A stretch of 64,000 nt of DNA, taken from NCBI GenBank assembly GCA_039519185.1, contig JAZGSX010000017.1, forward strand, positions 310,001-374,000. The letters are read 5' to 3'. The translations under genes and the position numbers were made by a program. Origin of the DNA: Astragalus membranaceus. Its lineage: Eukaryota; Streptophyta; Magnoliopsida; Fabales; Fabaceae. Of this stretch, positions 1 through 11,251 are shown one piece after another (within the stretch, counting starts at the first letter, position 1; each line of letters starts with the position of its first letter). The notes beneath the pieces were generated by a model. It had not been told where the DNA came from. It did no database searches and worked only from the letters and a program-made list of their open reading frames with translations.

Positions 1-209
1 GTGCTAGTGTATGCTTGTTGATTTAGGATCCATTTTTATAAAATTCTAAAACAAGTTTTAGAATTTTTGAAGACTTATTTTCTTTTTTTTTTTAAAAGAA
101 TTATACGACCATGAAAAAATTACTTTCCTGAAATCAGCCAAATAGGTCTTCAAAAATTCTATAAATCTAAATTGTTTAATGTTGTTTTATTGGAAAAATG
201 GCGATAAAT

Positions 210-425
210 TAATCCTTCAGGAACCAAGTGGGTGTGGCACAAGTGGTAAGTTGTTTGGGCCCCTTAAGCATTTGGTCATGAGTTCGATCCCTGGCCGGTG
301 TGTATGGAGAGACATTGCTTGAGAGAGGTCAGCCCTTAAATGAGCTCCAGTACCTCGAGGGATTAGTCTCCACAGTCGCCGTGGAGGATACCCGGGTTTA
401 CCCAAAAAAAAATAATCCTTCAGGA
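210..425 (+). mobile_element. tRNA-derived SINE with 13-bp target duplication
   Basis: A 190-bp body (223-412) lies between two identical 13-bp direct repeats, TAATCCTTCAGGA, at 210-222 and 413-425. Near its 5' end is a box A-like motif (TGGCACAAGTGG, from 235). About 30 bp on is a box B-like motif (GAGTTCGATCC, about 280-290), as in pol III promoters of tRNA-derived SINEs. The 3' end is a short A-run just before the second repeat. The perfect duplication implies a fairly recent L1-type insertion. It resembles legume Au-type SINEs, but the family was not verified. Confidence 0.88.
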
Positions 426-439
426 GGCTTTATTTGTTC

Positions 440-612
440 TATTCGCATATTTTTTAATTTGGCTCATTCCTCACAAGGGCGTGGGTTCAATTCCCGATGC
501 CGATATGAGGACCTCTTTGGTGGGTGATCTATAAGTACCTCTGTAAACGCTCAAAGAGCCATGAGGCCTGCCCTGACCCTGGTGAGCCCCTGGAACCCAA
601 CTCACCTAAACT
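440..612 (+). mobile_element. possible second tRNA-like SINE remnant
   Basis: A box B-like motif, GTGGGTTCAATTCCC (481-495), sits about 30 bp after a poorer box A-like stretch (TTGGCTCATTCC). The GC content is above that of the surroundings. No target duplication or A-tail was found, so this is a tentative call for an old or truncated SINE. Confidence 0.3.
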
Positions 613-689
613 TTCTGGAACCAAAAAAGGAGCTGCGTATAATGATATGCAAATGTTTATGTATACTTCAGGGTTTAGACAAAAATTTA

Positions 690-1205
690 ACTGTTCAACT
701 ACGCGTAGTCTATTCCTCAACAACCGGTTTGGTAAAGAAAAAAATAATTTAGTGATAAAATACGTAAAGTATGCTAAGCAATGTGTTTTGGCGTACTTTA
801 GGGTCTATTTTTTTACATGTTCAAATATGGGAAGTTCGTTCCACAATAACCAGTTAGGTGAATTTTTTTTAATTTCATGACAAAATACGTAAAGTAAGAT
901 GCTATTTAGTGTGTTTTTGTGTACTTTAGGGTCTATTTTTTTCATTGCACAAATACGCAAAGTTTGTTCCTCAATAACCGGTTTGGTGAAAAAATAATTG
1001 TGACAAAATACGTAAAGTGTGATACTAAGCAGTGTATTTTGGGGTACTTTAGCCATTTTAAGGAGTACTTTACGGTCTGAAAAAAATTAGATGTTCAAAT
1101 ACGCGAAGTTCGTTCCTCAATATCCAGTTAGGTGAATTTTTTTTATTTTCACGACAAAATATGTAAAGTGAGATGCTATGCAGTGCTTTTTTGTATACTT
1201 TAGGA
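690..1205. repeat. tandem repeat, about 125-bp unit, four copies
   Basis: The core ACAAAATACGTAAAGT recurs at about 757, 882, 1005 and 1156 (one copy with ATGTAAAG). Spacings are 125, 123 and 151 bp. Each unit also carries a TTCCTCAATAACCGGTT-like segment and a GTACTTTAGGGTC-like segment. The last spacing is longer because of an extra piece of about 28 bp that repeats the TACTTTA motif. No coding capacity. Confidence 0.75.
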
Positions 1206-1787
1206 TTCAAAAATTCTTTTTTTGGACTTCACTTAATATTATACTATCACAACTTCATATTAAAATAGAGTTTACTCTTGGAGTGAACTATGAATGTTTA
1301 AGCAGCAAATGAATCCGATCTAACCTCCACAAGGAAGTAGTTTTTTTTTGGAACAAACAAGAAAGCGTAGTTTAAGTCTTGATTTTGCTAGAAGTAAAGA
1401 TCTTCTTTATTTATCAAGGTTTAAATATTTTTCATACACACAAAAACCCTAAAATATGGTAATGGAGAGAAGTAATAAATATGATATTAACTCTTGCATT
1501 CTCATTTCCCAATTACTTATTATGATAGTTAGTTTTGATTGTAAATCTGTAACAGAATATAAGTAAAGACGAATCAACAAAAATTAATGTATTTGGTCCA
1601 AACTTTAAACCAAATACATCACCTTTCGTTGACCCATTTTTACTTATATTCTATTATGCAGGGAGTATAATAAATACAAGTCTTTATCAAAATAAACAAA
1701 TGCAACGACAATAAAGCGTTATGTTGTGTTATCCAACAACTTATCAAGCCAATTTTCATCATATTATATAACATACTACTATGTTTT
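1206..1787. other. AT-rich spacer with an inverted-repeat (MITE-like) stretch
   Basis: 1206-1550 shows nothing recognisable. At 1551-1660 two arms pair imperfectly: AGAATATAAGTAAA and ATGTATTTGGT on the left against ACCAAATACAT and TTTACTTATATTCT on the right. The segment ends near GGGAGTAT, as in many Stowaway-like MITEs. The opposite terminus is not clear. Confidence 0.4.
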
Positions 1788-1977
1788 ATTTATAAAAGAG
1801 AAGTGCTAGAAATATTCTCTTTTACGCATTCTCCTCAATACTCATTTTATGATTGATTAAAATTCATGTGGGTCTCATCAATTTGGAATTGAGACTCACT
1901 AATTTAGTGGGACCACATGAATTTTAACCAATTATAGAGTGAGTGTTAATTAGAGGTGTGTAAAAGAGAGTGTTGAT

Positions 1978-2254
1978 TCTTAGTTTTTGGTGATCATTGA
2001 GCAAGAATAGAGAAACAAGGAAGAAGATGGAAATTGCTTCATTATTGATCAATCAATTAACTGATACAAATGGAGATCAGAGAGTTATATATACCTCTGT
2101 ACAAACTGAACTAACAGTTAACTAAAACAATAACTGAAAACTAACTCTAGTGGTTAAAACCACATAACAGCACTAACTGTAGTTAATCTCTATAACAGAA
2201 TTTCTAATTACATTTAATAACAAAATTGATATATCTAAATTAATATATCTAACA
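1978..2254 (-). repeat. 3' LTR of copia element A
   Basis: This 277-bp terminal repeat is matched at 6899-7174. In sense it starts TGTTAGATATATT and ends CCAAAAACTAAGA. It is the downstream LTR because pol runs on the minus strand toward it. Confidence 0.95.
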
Positions 2255-2263
2255 CCCCCCTTC
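2255..2263 (-). promoter_or_regulatory. polypurine tract of copia element A
   Basis: In sense this reads GAAGGGGGG directly before the 3' LTR, the expected plus-strand primer position. Confidence 0.85.
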
Positions 2264-5200
2264 AAGTTGGACCATGTAAGTTGCATATGCCCAACTTGGA
2301 AACAAAATTGTTGAAGGAAGTAGTATGGAGAGGCTTTGTAAACATGTCTGCAATCTGGTTTTCTGAAGCTACTGGCAGCAGGTGGATGACTTTGTTTTGA
2401 AGCTTTTCTCTTATTACATGGCAGTCAATTTCTATATGTTTGGTTCTCTCATGAAAGGTGGGATTGTGTGCCAAGTAAATTGCTGATTTATTGTCACAAT
2501 AGACAACTGAGGGACTGTTTTGAGGAAGCTGTAAATCTTTTAGAAGATAGTGCATCCACTGCACTTCACAAACAAGGCTTGCAAGGACTCTATATTCAGC
2601 TTCGGATGAGGATCTAGAAACTGTATTCTGCTTTTTAGATTTCCATGAAACAATGGCTGAACCAATGAAGACACAATACCCTGTTATGGACCTTCTAGTG
2701 TCTAAACAACAAGCCCAATCCGAGTTAGAAAAACGAGAAACATTGAGTTTATTGTTTGCTGGAAACCATAAACCTTGTGAAGGTGCACTTTTGAGGTACC
2801 TAAGTACTCTAGTTGCTGCCTGGAAATGTAGAGCAGTGGGATTAGCAACAAATTGGCTGAGTTGTTGCACAGAGAAAGCTATGTTAGGCCGAGTATTTGT
2901 GAGGTAAAGTAAGCACCAAATCAAGCGCCTATAAGCAAAGTTATCATCATAGGGAGTCCCCCTTGACTGCTGAGTTTAATGGAGGGATCTACAGATGTAG
3001 TAGAAGGTTTAGCAGCAAGATTCCCACTGTCTTCAAGGAGTTCAAGGGTGTAATTTCTTTGATTAAGAACAATACCAGTTTTTGACCTCGCTACCTCAAG
3101 ACCTAGGAAGAATCTCAAGGCACCCAAGTCTTTGATGCGAAATTGACTATCCAAGAGTTTCTTAACAGTGAGAATTTCCTGCATATAATTCCCGGCCAAC
3201 ACAATATCATCCACATAGACTAACAAAACTGTGATAAAGGAACCTGATGTCTTAACAAACAAGGAATGATCAACCATTGATTGAATATACCCCATGGAGA
3301 TGAGCGTGGTGGTGAGTTTGTGATTCCACTGCCTACTAGCCTGCTTGAGGCCATATAGTGATTTATGAAGCTTGCATACTTTGTTAGAATGAGCAGAACC
3401 AGGAAGTTGTAAACCTTGAGGAATTGTCATGTAGACCTCCTCACTTAGGTCACCATGGAGAAAAGCATTATTCACATCTAACTGTTCCAGAAACCAATTC
3501 TTGGAGGCTGCTATGGCTAAGATAATTCTGACTGTAGTTATCTTGACAACAGGGCTAAATGTATCAAAATAATCCACTCCTTCCAATTGATTATATCCTT
3601 TGGCCACTAATCTGGCTTTGTATCGTTCAAGGGAACCATCATCTTTGTATTTGGTTTTATAGACCCACTTACAACCAATTGGGGTCTTCCCTTGAGGAAG
3701 ATCAACTATGGACCATGTATGGTTCAAGGCTAAGGCAGCAAGCTCATCTTGCATAGCCTTTTGCCAACATTCATGAGGTGAAGCTTGTGAATAGGTGGTT
3801 GGATCAGAAGTAGAAGAGACATTACAACAAAAGGTTTTGTATGTCAATGAACACTTGTCATAGGATAGTACAGAAGACAAAGGATATGGGTTAGAAGAAG
3901 AAGTACCTTTTGGATGATCGGCCCAGCTGGAAAAGTTACAATGATAATCCTTCAAGTAACTAGGTTGCTGAACAATTCTAGTAGAATGTCTAAGGGGTGG
4001 AGGTGGTGTGTTTGAGGCTTGGGGTGAACTACTGGAATTTGTAGGTGAGGAATTTGTAGATGAGGATTTTGTAGGTGTGGAATCAGGGCTTGTGTTTGGA
4101 AGTGTTGCTGGAACAGCAAGGTTGTTTGGCTCTGTTTGTGTGGTTTCTTGTACATTGGTTTGAGTTGGTTCATTTTTTTGGGCTAAAGTTACTGGTGTGC
4201 CATTTAGGTGGTCAAAGAACTTAGGCTCAGGTGGTTGAAAATGGGACTGAGGTGAATTTGTTTGTGTGTTGGCTTGTTTGTTGTTGTGAAAGGGAAAGTA
4301 ATCCTCATAATATTACATTTCGTGATTGTATGAGTTGGTGTATGGAGAGGTCATAGAGAATGTAACCCTTGATACCCTCCTTAAATCCCAAGAAAACGGT
4401 TTTGGTAGCTCTTTGGTCAAATTTGGTTCTATTAGCTTTGATTGTGGAGGCATAGGCAAGGCAACCAAAGGTTTTTAAATGAATGAGGGCTGGTGGCTGG
4501 TTGTGAAGAACTTCATATGGTGATTTGTTTTTGAGTATGGGAGTTGGTATACGGTTAATCAAATGCACAGCATGCTGTACAGCAAAGTTCCATAGCTTGT
4601 GAGGTAAATTAGCTTGAAAGAAAAGGGCTCTAGCTACCTTTAAAATGTGTTGATGTTTCCTTTCTACAAGGCCATTTTGTTGGGGAGTCTCAATGCATGA
4701 TCTTTGGTATACAGTTCCTTTGCTGGAGTAAAATTCATGCATAAGAAATTCTACACCATTTTCACTTCTCAAACATTTTAGTTTAGTGTGGAATTGTGTC
4801 TCAAGGTATGCTATGAAGTATTGAAGGTTAGTGCGGGTCTCAGATTTGTTTTTCATGAGGATTATCCATGTGAATCTACTAAAGTCATCTACTAATGTGA
4901 GAAAATATTTGTGCCCATGCATAGAAGTGTGAGAATAGTGTCCCCAAATGTCCACATGAAGTAAATCAAAAATGTGTGAAGTAGTAGAATTACTTAAAGG
5001 AAAAGAAAGCTTTCTTTGCTTGGCAAAGTGACAAATGTCACAAGGAAATGTATTATTCTCAAATTGAATAAAAGGAAATTGTTTTGAGATACAATGTTGC
5101 CTATCATGAGATAAATGTCCTAATCTCATGTGTCATAGCTCACTACTACCTAAGCTAGAGGTATGAGACTTACAATTTGAATTGGGTGGTATGGAAACAT

Positions 5201-5700
5201 TACTAACAGAATATAGAGCACCAACAGGCTTAGTTAATTGAGTAGAAATATTGAAAAGCTTCACCAAAGAAGAAAACAAATATTTTGCTGCTAATGACTA
5301 ACTCAGGAACAGATATGAGATTGGAACCAAAATCTTCAATATATAGGACATTGTGCAGCACTATATCAGCAGTGATATGCACAGTCCCTATGTGTGTAGC
5401 AAAAGCTGAAGTATGATTGGGACAATTTATCTTAATTGGTTTGATTGGTCTACAACTAGAGAATAAACTGAAATCAGAAATAATATGGTCAGTAGCTCCA
5501 GAGTCAATTATCCAAAAAATCAGTTTCTCACCAGATATTTAATCAAGTGAAGAAATGGTATTGGTGGCAGGAGAATGAGTTATGACAGTATTTGCTGCAT
5601 GTGAAGAACTCTGCACTTGCTTCATAGACTGTTGCAGCATCTCAATTAAACCCTTGCACTGATCAGCAGTGAAGTTGAGGTTGGTATTGTTGCTTGTAGA
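2262..5700 (-). pseudogene. pol of copia element A (PR, INT, RT, RNase H), broken
   Basis: Domains run from high to low coordinates. The protease has IIDSGATDHI near 5500, with stop codons around it. The integrase (5129-4305) has an HHCC-type start (LGHLSHD... CDICHFAK) and the core HVDIWG, RSENG and ERKH. The second catalytic position of the DDE triad is E where D is usual. The reverse transcriptase (3955-2921) has ARLVAKGY, LDVNNAFLHG and the active site YVDD. The RNase H (2924-2262) has NSDWACC, SSSEAEYR, YCDNKSAI and ends ADMFTKPL. A frameshift separates RT from RNase H near 2921, and the protease-integrase stretch has several stops. It cannot make a full polyprotein. Confidence 0.93.
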
Positions 5701-5718
5701 CCCTTTTTGTTGATTGTC

Positions 5719-6701
5719 CTATTTCGGTGCCTCACTCTCTACCGAATTAGTGGAGTTCTTTTGCTTGGCAAATTGATAACGAGGTGGAAAACAATGTAAA
5801 AAATAACAAGTATCAATAGTATGATTAGTCTTATTGCAGTGAGTACAAAGCCTAGGCTGCCCTCTACCATTTCCACGACCTGATCTTCCTCTACCACGGC
5901 CATTGTTGTTTCCTCCTCTTTGAAAACTTTGAACATGATTAACAATGGAATTAGACTTGCCCTGAGTTTCAGTCTCAGTGGCTGTGTGTGATGGATTATT
6001 GACATTTATGTTTCTCTCTTGTTGAATAACAAGTTGGACAGCTTTGGTGATGTGGAGAAATGGTTCCATCATCATGATTTGCCCTCTAACATGTGAAAAT
6101 TCCTCATTCAGACCCTTTAGGAACCTAATGGTTTGATCTTGATCCCTAAATTTCTTGACATTTTGTGTGGCACCACATGTACAAGGGATTGCACAAGTGC
6201 AATTCAGAATTGGGCGAAAACTCTCAAGTTCATCCATAAAGACTTCAATTTGGTATAATATTCAGAAATGTCACGCGTACCTTGTGTGATCTTGTATATC
6301 TCTTCTTGTATGTCCCCAATACGAAACATGTCTCCTTGATCGAACCTATCAAGGAGATCTCTCCAAACATCAGAGGCTTTATCAAAGAAGACGATGGATT
6401 TTGCCACATTCGCGCTGACGGACTTCAGCAGCCAAGCAAGGACCAGATTGTTGCAGCAGAACCACTGGTTGTAGAGAGGAGTCGTCTTTGCTGGTGCGGT
6501 AATGGTGCCATCAACGAACATCAACTTGTTCTTTGAAATTAGCGAAACACGCATGGATCGAAGCCATGGTTGGAAATTCTTACTCCCTTCCAAAACCGGT
6601 TGCACAAGAACAATAGTAGGCGATTCCTTTGGGTGAATATAGAAGGGGTTCAATGAATTTGATGCATAATCAGAGTATTCGGTTAAATCTTGGCTCGCCA
6701 T
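5719..6701 (-). pseudogene. gag of copia element A, frameshifted
   Basis: The first part (6701-6204) starts MASQDLTEYSD and has a copia gag N-terminus (FVDGTI, SEYYTKLKSLW). A frameshift at about 6204-6237 moves it into the second part, which carries IRFLKGLNEEF, a Gly/Arg-rich tract and a CCHC zinc knuckle (CTHCNKTNHTIDTC, near 5850-5810). A stop follows at 5719 before the protease. Apart from these breaks it is a normal-length copia gag. Confidence 0.9.
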
Positions 6702-6886
6702 CTGAATTTCAGCAAGAAAGGAACCCTAAATTGATTTGGAATCAAGAAACGAAGGGGGAATTCAGGGGAAATGCAATCTAACGCAGGAATGGTTGATTGA
6801 ATTGATTCGCGAAGCAATACGAATCGAAAGGAAACGAACTGATTGAAGGGAAAGAAACGATGGCGAGGCCAGAGCTCAATTTCCGA

Positions 6887-6898
6887 GCTCTGATACCA
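6887..6898 (-). promoter_or_regulatory. tRNA-iMet primer binding site of copia element A
   Basis: In sense this reads TGGTATCAGAGC, complementary to the 3' end of plant initiator tRNA-Met. It lies directly against the 5' LTR. Confidence 0.93.
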
Positions 6899-7174
6899 TC
6901 TTAGTTTTGGTGATCATTGAGCAAGAATAGAGAAACAAGGAAGAAGATGGAAATTGTTTCATTAGTGATCAATCAATTAACTGATACAAATGGAGATCAG
7001 AGAGTTATATAAACCTCTGTACAAACTGAACTAACAGTTAACTAAAACAATAACTAAAAGCTAACTCCAGTGGTTAAAACCACATAACAGCACTAACTGT
7101 AGTTAATCTCTATAACAGAATTTCTAATTACATTTAATAACAGAATTGATATATCTAAATTAATATATCTAACA
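6899..7174 (-). repeat. 5' LTR of copia element A
   Basis: This 276-bp copy of 1978-2254 adjoins the primer binding site, which makes it the 5' LTR. TTGAT (7175-7179) follows it and completes the target duplication. Confidence 0.95.
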
Positions 7175-7376
7175 TTGATAGCACTTCTTATTTATAAAAA
7201 AGTACAGTTTTAAATTCATTGAGTAACTGATATACCTGGTCTATAAAGCCTAATAGAGTGACTTTGCCTCATACTTAACCACATAGTCATGGGCAATCAC
7301 AAAATCACGCCTTTTCCCTCCAAGACTAGTAGGACCGAAGAGTTATTATTTAACAAGATAACAAGATTAATGGTAT

Positions 7377-7870
7377 CTCATTTCCAACCAAAATACTGTC
7401 CTAGCTAAAGTGGGTATTTTAGAAGCAACTTTAGGCACAACCCCTCGTACATGTGGCTAGTCTTTGTGCCTCACGAGTTTTGTTCAATGGAAGGATTGTT
7501 GGAGGATTGATGATGGCTCAAAGCCATATTTAGGGTGACCCTTGGTTGAAGGATGTCACTTTGAGAGGGTTCTACCCACTCCTTCTGATGCTGCCTTACA
7601 AAGGTTTAATGTCAAAGACCCCTAACTTCCCAACTTGAAAGAATGGAATGCAACCCTCATTTTGGTATGTATTCTTGTTGTTCAACTCCTAAACTCCACT
7701 AGTGAAGTAAGCTCACCCGTGATCCTTCTAGGACTTGTTAGTATACTATAAAATCCACTTATAGATAGATTTCTAATGTGTCTGGTTGATGAATGTAGCT
7801 CAAAATATGTACATGGTAATTGGCCGTCTATTTGGCAAGTCATCCCTCTAGTTCTCCAACTATGTTTGAC
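7377..7870 (+). pseudogene. LINE (non-LTR retrotransposon) ORF2 C-terminal remnant
   Basis: Conceptual translation in changing frames gives pieces typical of the region after RT in plant L1-type ORF2: FLEATLGTTP, then WRIDDGSKPYLG and a PWLKD-like motif, then MCLVDE...NWPSIWQ, which precedes the zf-RVT domain. Stops and frameshifts are frequent. Only this short piece is present, with no poly(A) or target duplication, so it is an old fragment. Confidence 0.6.
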
Positions 7871-7984
7871 TCGTGCTTCTTCCACATCCCCACCATACTC
7901 ACCACACACCCCCAAACCTCAAAATTTCCAAAATTACTCTCATGTGGTAACACATGGAAACCCACGCAACTAAGTTTTGTACGG

Positions 7985-8165
7985 GTACGGTACTTCAGTA
8001 CTTACGATACTTTGGTATCGAGTTAAGGAAATGTGAGGTACGGTACATTAGTATTCGATACTGAAGTACCGAGTGTGTTGCAAGCGGTGCGTGACATGTT
8101 TATGCATATCGGGTACCAAAGTATCGAACCAGTTCGGTACTAATGTATCGTAACTCACTGATACT
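7985..8165. repeat. cluster of degenerate palindromic GGTAC/GTATCG motifs
   Basis: Within about 180 bp there are CGATACTTTGGTATCG, CGATACTGAAGTACCG, CGGGTACCAAAGTATCG and CGGTACTAATGTATCG, plus an ACGGTACTTCAGTAC unit. Each is a near-palindrome of about 16 bp with a variable centre. No coding function is visible. It lies about 400 bp beyond the MULE transposase remnant. Confidence 0.6.
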
Positions 8166-8559
8166 GCAAAGACAGATTGTTCAAAAACAGTTTCTGTTTA
8201 GGCATAAATATTCATGTAACAGAATATTCATGTTATAAATAACCAAACTTAGTATTCAATTAAAAAGGTGGTAAACATTCAGCACGTAACAATAATTACG
8301 TGAGAAATGTGTCGTTTGAATACAAATTCAAATACAAATCCAACAGAATATTCAACTAAACATTAATCCTATTAATTTTTAGGTCTACATGAGTAAGGAG
8401 TTGTATCTCTATTAGCAACGACATTCATTGTTGAATGCGACTCGTAAATTGTGTGTCTCAATCCTTTGTTATGTTTGCCTTGTTAATCTTCCTTCGCTGC
8501 AATGCTTCAAATTCAATCTTCATACTCAACTCATCATTTTGGGTCCCCAGACTCTTTAG

Positions 8560-10160
8560 TATTTTGGTATATTTTGAAATTCAGTCTATTCCCGTGATGA
8601 TGAACCGCAGCCAACGAAATCAGAGTGTGGTCCATCATGTACCTACAAAATAAATATGATTTGTTTTAAAACAATAAAATTTAAAAGGTGACAACACTTA
8701 ATGACAAAACTTAATGGGGTCAAATAGAATATATACCAAGCAAGCTCACACGCACATGGTACTGATCGTGCATCTACTTGCAGATGCATCAATACTAGTC
8801 GTGTTACACTGCTTCAACTCTTTGACTATATAGTCTGTAGCGTTGACAGCCACTAAACCCTTAAGGTTATCATATATTTTCTTTAAGTGATCAAGTTTGA
8901 CTCTGCTTAGGCTATGCTCGAAAGCCATCTTAAGGTCACTATGTTGTCGCCTAAACATGCTACATATCGAATCCTAGCACTAACACAAGTCTCCCCTATT
9001 GTCATGCAATAGTCTCTTTAACGGCGAGTGTGCAGACTCAACTCAATTGGTGGTAGTGTTGCCGAGGAGCATATAACAGTCTATACATGCATCAATAAAC
9101 CTCTCTTTGTGAGGGCGTAGCTAAGTGTTCTTCACATAAACAATGAAGTTGTAAAATGGTGCTAAAACACCCTCAAAGTTTTGCAACTCCTGCTCCAACT
9201 CATTACATCTTCAACCGTCTCTATCGGAGGATGCACATACATCCCAGCTTTGGCCGATCATGTTCTTTTTAATGTGAAATTGGCACAACAAATTGGCAGG
9301 CGTTGGAAATACCATAGCCACAACATTCATCATAGCAATGTATCTGTTAGTAACTATAACCTGTGGCAAATCATCCTGTCTCCTAAATAGACCCTTTCAG
9401 TTTTACCAGAACCCACGCAAAGTTATCCAATTTCTCCCCACCGATATAAGCAAATGCAACAGAGAAAGTCCCCTCCGTTGAGGTTATACCTACGATCTCA
9501 ACCAATGGATACATATACCAGTTAGTCTTATAAGTGGAATCAATCAACAATACAATGGGGAAAGTATTTAAAATCTCAATATGGCAATACAGATATTGAT
9601 CACGTTCCAAAAGATTCATCAGTTGTTGGAGCTCAGTCCTACCCTGACGTATACCCGACTGTTTCCTTGTACGACAATTATATATTTATTGGAGAGTAGT
9701 GTGGCTATCTTTAAGCTTCATAGCTTTAATTTCATCAAGAATGCGATTAGGCGAGATCAAATTCCTAGACATTCTAGCTACTACTTCATTTTCTTCCACC
9801 ACTAATCTAGAAGTGTATGGATGACCTTCTCCGTACGACATTAATGCGTGGTTACATAACCATCAATATTCGTCCTTCAATCTTCTTCATAAATTTTCCT
9901 TTCAACCTAAACTTGCAGCAACATTTTCTAGTCCAGGTAGGAACTATTTCAACGTACTTATACTTTTCGGCTTTTTCACACACCAACATGCAATATTGTT
10001 TCCCCGTTCTCCACCCGTTGTCGGATCTAGACATCACAATCACAATCCTAAGGGTCTTTCCGACAGAACGTACCCATGCCAACAGCTTGTCACGAGTAGC
10101 AAATAACTGGAAAAAAAATAAGGGTCACTTAGTTACTAATAATTATGAACTATACATAAA
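8560..10160 (-). pseudogene. MULE (Mutator-like) transposase pseudogene
   Basis: Minus-strand pieces follow the order of plant MULE/FAR1-type transposases. An N-terminal domain at about 10110-9852 has LAWVRSVGKTLRIVIVMSRSD, CEKAEKYKY and RKCCCKFRLKGK. The transposase core at about 9619-9383 has FPIVLLIDSTYKTN, PLVEIVGITSTEGTFSVAFAY and DNFAWVL; the D in IDSTYKTN is the usual first catalytic residue. A C-terminal part at 8958-8746 has HSLSRVKLDHLKKIYDNLKG and a SRCTISTM stretch. Many stops and frameshifts separate the pieces. No terminal inverted repeats were identified, so it is a decayed autonomous-type element. Confidence 0.8.
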
Positions 10161-10620
10161 TTCGGAATATATATCTGGCTTCCGGATTTGTGTCGCAAAA
10201 CATAATTCCGGATTGTGATTTTTTTTGACTTGCGGATTTATGTTTTTTTATATAAATCCGGAATTAAAAAAACATTCCGTATTTCTGTCAAAAACACAAA
10301 AACCAGAAGTTTAAAAAAACTTGTGAAGAATTTTAATAGCGCTTATTTAAGTAAGCGCTATTAAAGAGTATAAACGACAACACTTACACACAGTTGCAGC
10401 ACTCCGGATTTATGTTAGACTCTTTAATAGCCCTTACTCAAATAAGTGCTATTAAAAGACTTCCCAATTCTTTTTTTTTACATTTCGGATTTATGTTTTT
10501 GACATAAATCCCAGTATGTTCTTTTTTAATTCCGGATTTGGGTCAAAAATATAAATCCGAAAGTGAAAAATAAATTTTGCATTTATGTCAAAACTATAAT
10601 TTCGAAAAGAACAAAAATGT
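10145..10620. repeat. TCCGGATTTATG repeat cluster with two hairpins
   Basis: The motif TTCCGGATTTATG and its complement CATAAATCCGGAA recur about ten times in both orientations. Two related hairpins lie inside. 10332-10365 has perfect 14-bp arms (TTTAATAGCGCTTA and its complement) round a 6-bp loop. 10422-10458 is a decayed copy of the same hairpin. Confidence 0.7.
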
Positions 10621-11251
10621 AAGGGGGTATATGATAAAATTAAAAGGTAAAATTGAAAGTTTGGGTAATTTGTAGGGTATATGGGTCAATAGGGGGAGGG
10701 GGGCGAAAAATCGCCACCCCGACATTTGTATTAGAGGCGAGTTTGGAAGCTTCGTTCTTGCCAAATGAAGTGAAGTTTTTTTTCCCCAATTGTGAAAAAG
10801 GTGAAGCATATAGAGTTCTACTTTAAATCAAGGGGACCGAGGATCTGGACATGTGGGAATGTCGTTATGGAAACAGGTTAACAATAATGTCCTTGCTCCC
10901 ATGAAGATGATTCGGAAGCCGATATGTTACTAAAAGGGATTGTATTGCCATTTTTAGTTCCCATATAAACTACTACTATTTGGTTAAGTATGTTAGAAGA
11001 GTAATTACAAGAGAGCGTTCCGTAATATTGCTAGAACTAGAATAGCTCTATATTTGCCTATTTATCGGATTTTCGATTATCTACCAAATTGTATTGATTC
11101 TTTGTTTGTTAATTAATGAAATACCATACATATGATTTTATAAAAAAGTGTAATCCAGTCAAAAAATAATAAAATAAAAAAGCGTAATAAAAAACCCTTA
11201 TCTTTTTTAAGATTAAGATTATGGCTTTAATACTCAAATATTTTTAATTAA
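10621..11251. other. unassigned spacer
   Basis: A short GC-rich piece near 10690-10740 stands out from the AT-rich sequence. No coding, RNA or repeat feature was recognised. Confidence 0.5.

Larger units (their letters stand above)
1978..7174 (-). mobile_element. full-length Ty1-copia LTR retrotransposon (element A)
   Basis: The element is 5.2 kb on the minus strand. Its LTRs (277 and 276 bp) differ at about seven bases plus one indel, roughly 2.5%. That suggests insertion about a million years ago under usual plant rates (inference). The 5-bp target duplication TTGAT is at 1973-1977 and 7175-7179. A tRNA-iMet primer binding site (TGGTATCAGAGC in sense) abuts the 5' LTR. A polypurine tract (GAAGGGGGG in sense) abuts the 3' LTR. 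Gag, protease, integrase, RT and RNase H follow in copia order but carry frameshifts and stops, so the element is non-autonomous. The LTRs start TG but end GA, not CA. Confidence 0.95.
1788..7199. mobile_element. Mutator-type MITE split by a copia insertion
   Basis: The MITE body is 1798-1977 plus 7180-7189. Its ends are inverted (GAGAAGTGCTA at left, TAGCACTTCTT at right). It is flanked by a 10-bp direct repeat, ATTTATAAAA, at 1788-1797 and 7190-7199. That length fits Mutator superfamily target duplications. A second copy of the family lies at 34785-34976 and shares the internal ACTCATTTTATGATTG and AATTTAGTGGGACC segments. The copia at 1978-7174 landed near the right end of this MITE. Confidence 0.8.

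Noticed and set aside
8746..10218. Plus-strand small genes in the 8.7-10.2 kb region
   Set aside because: All overlap minus-strand MULE transposase pieces with recognisable motifs.
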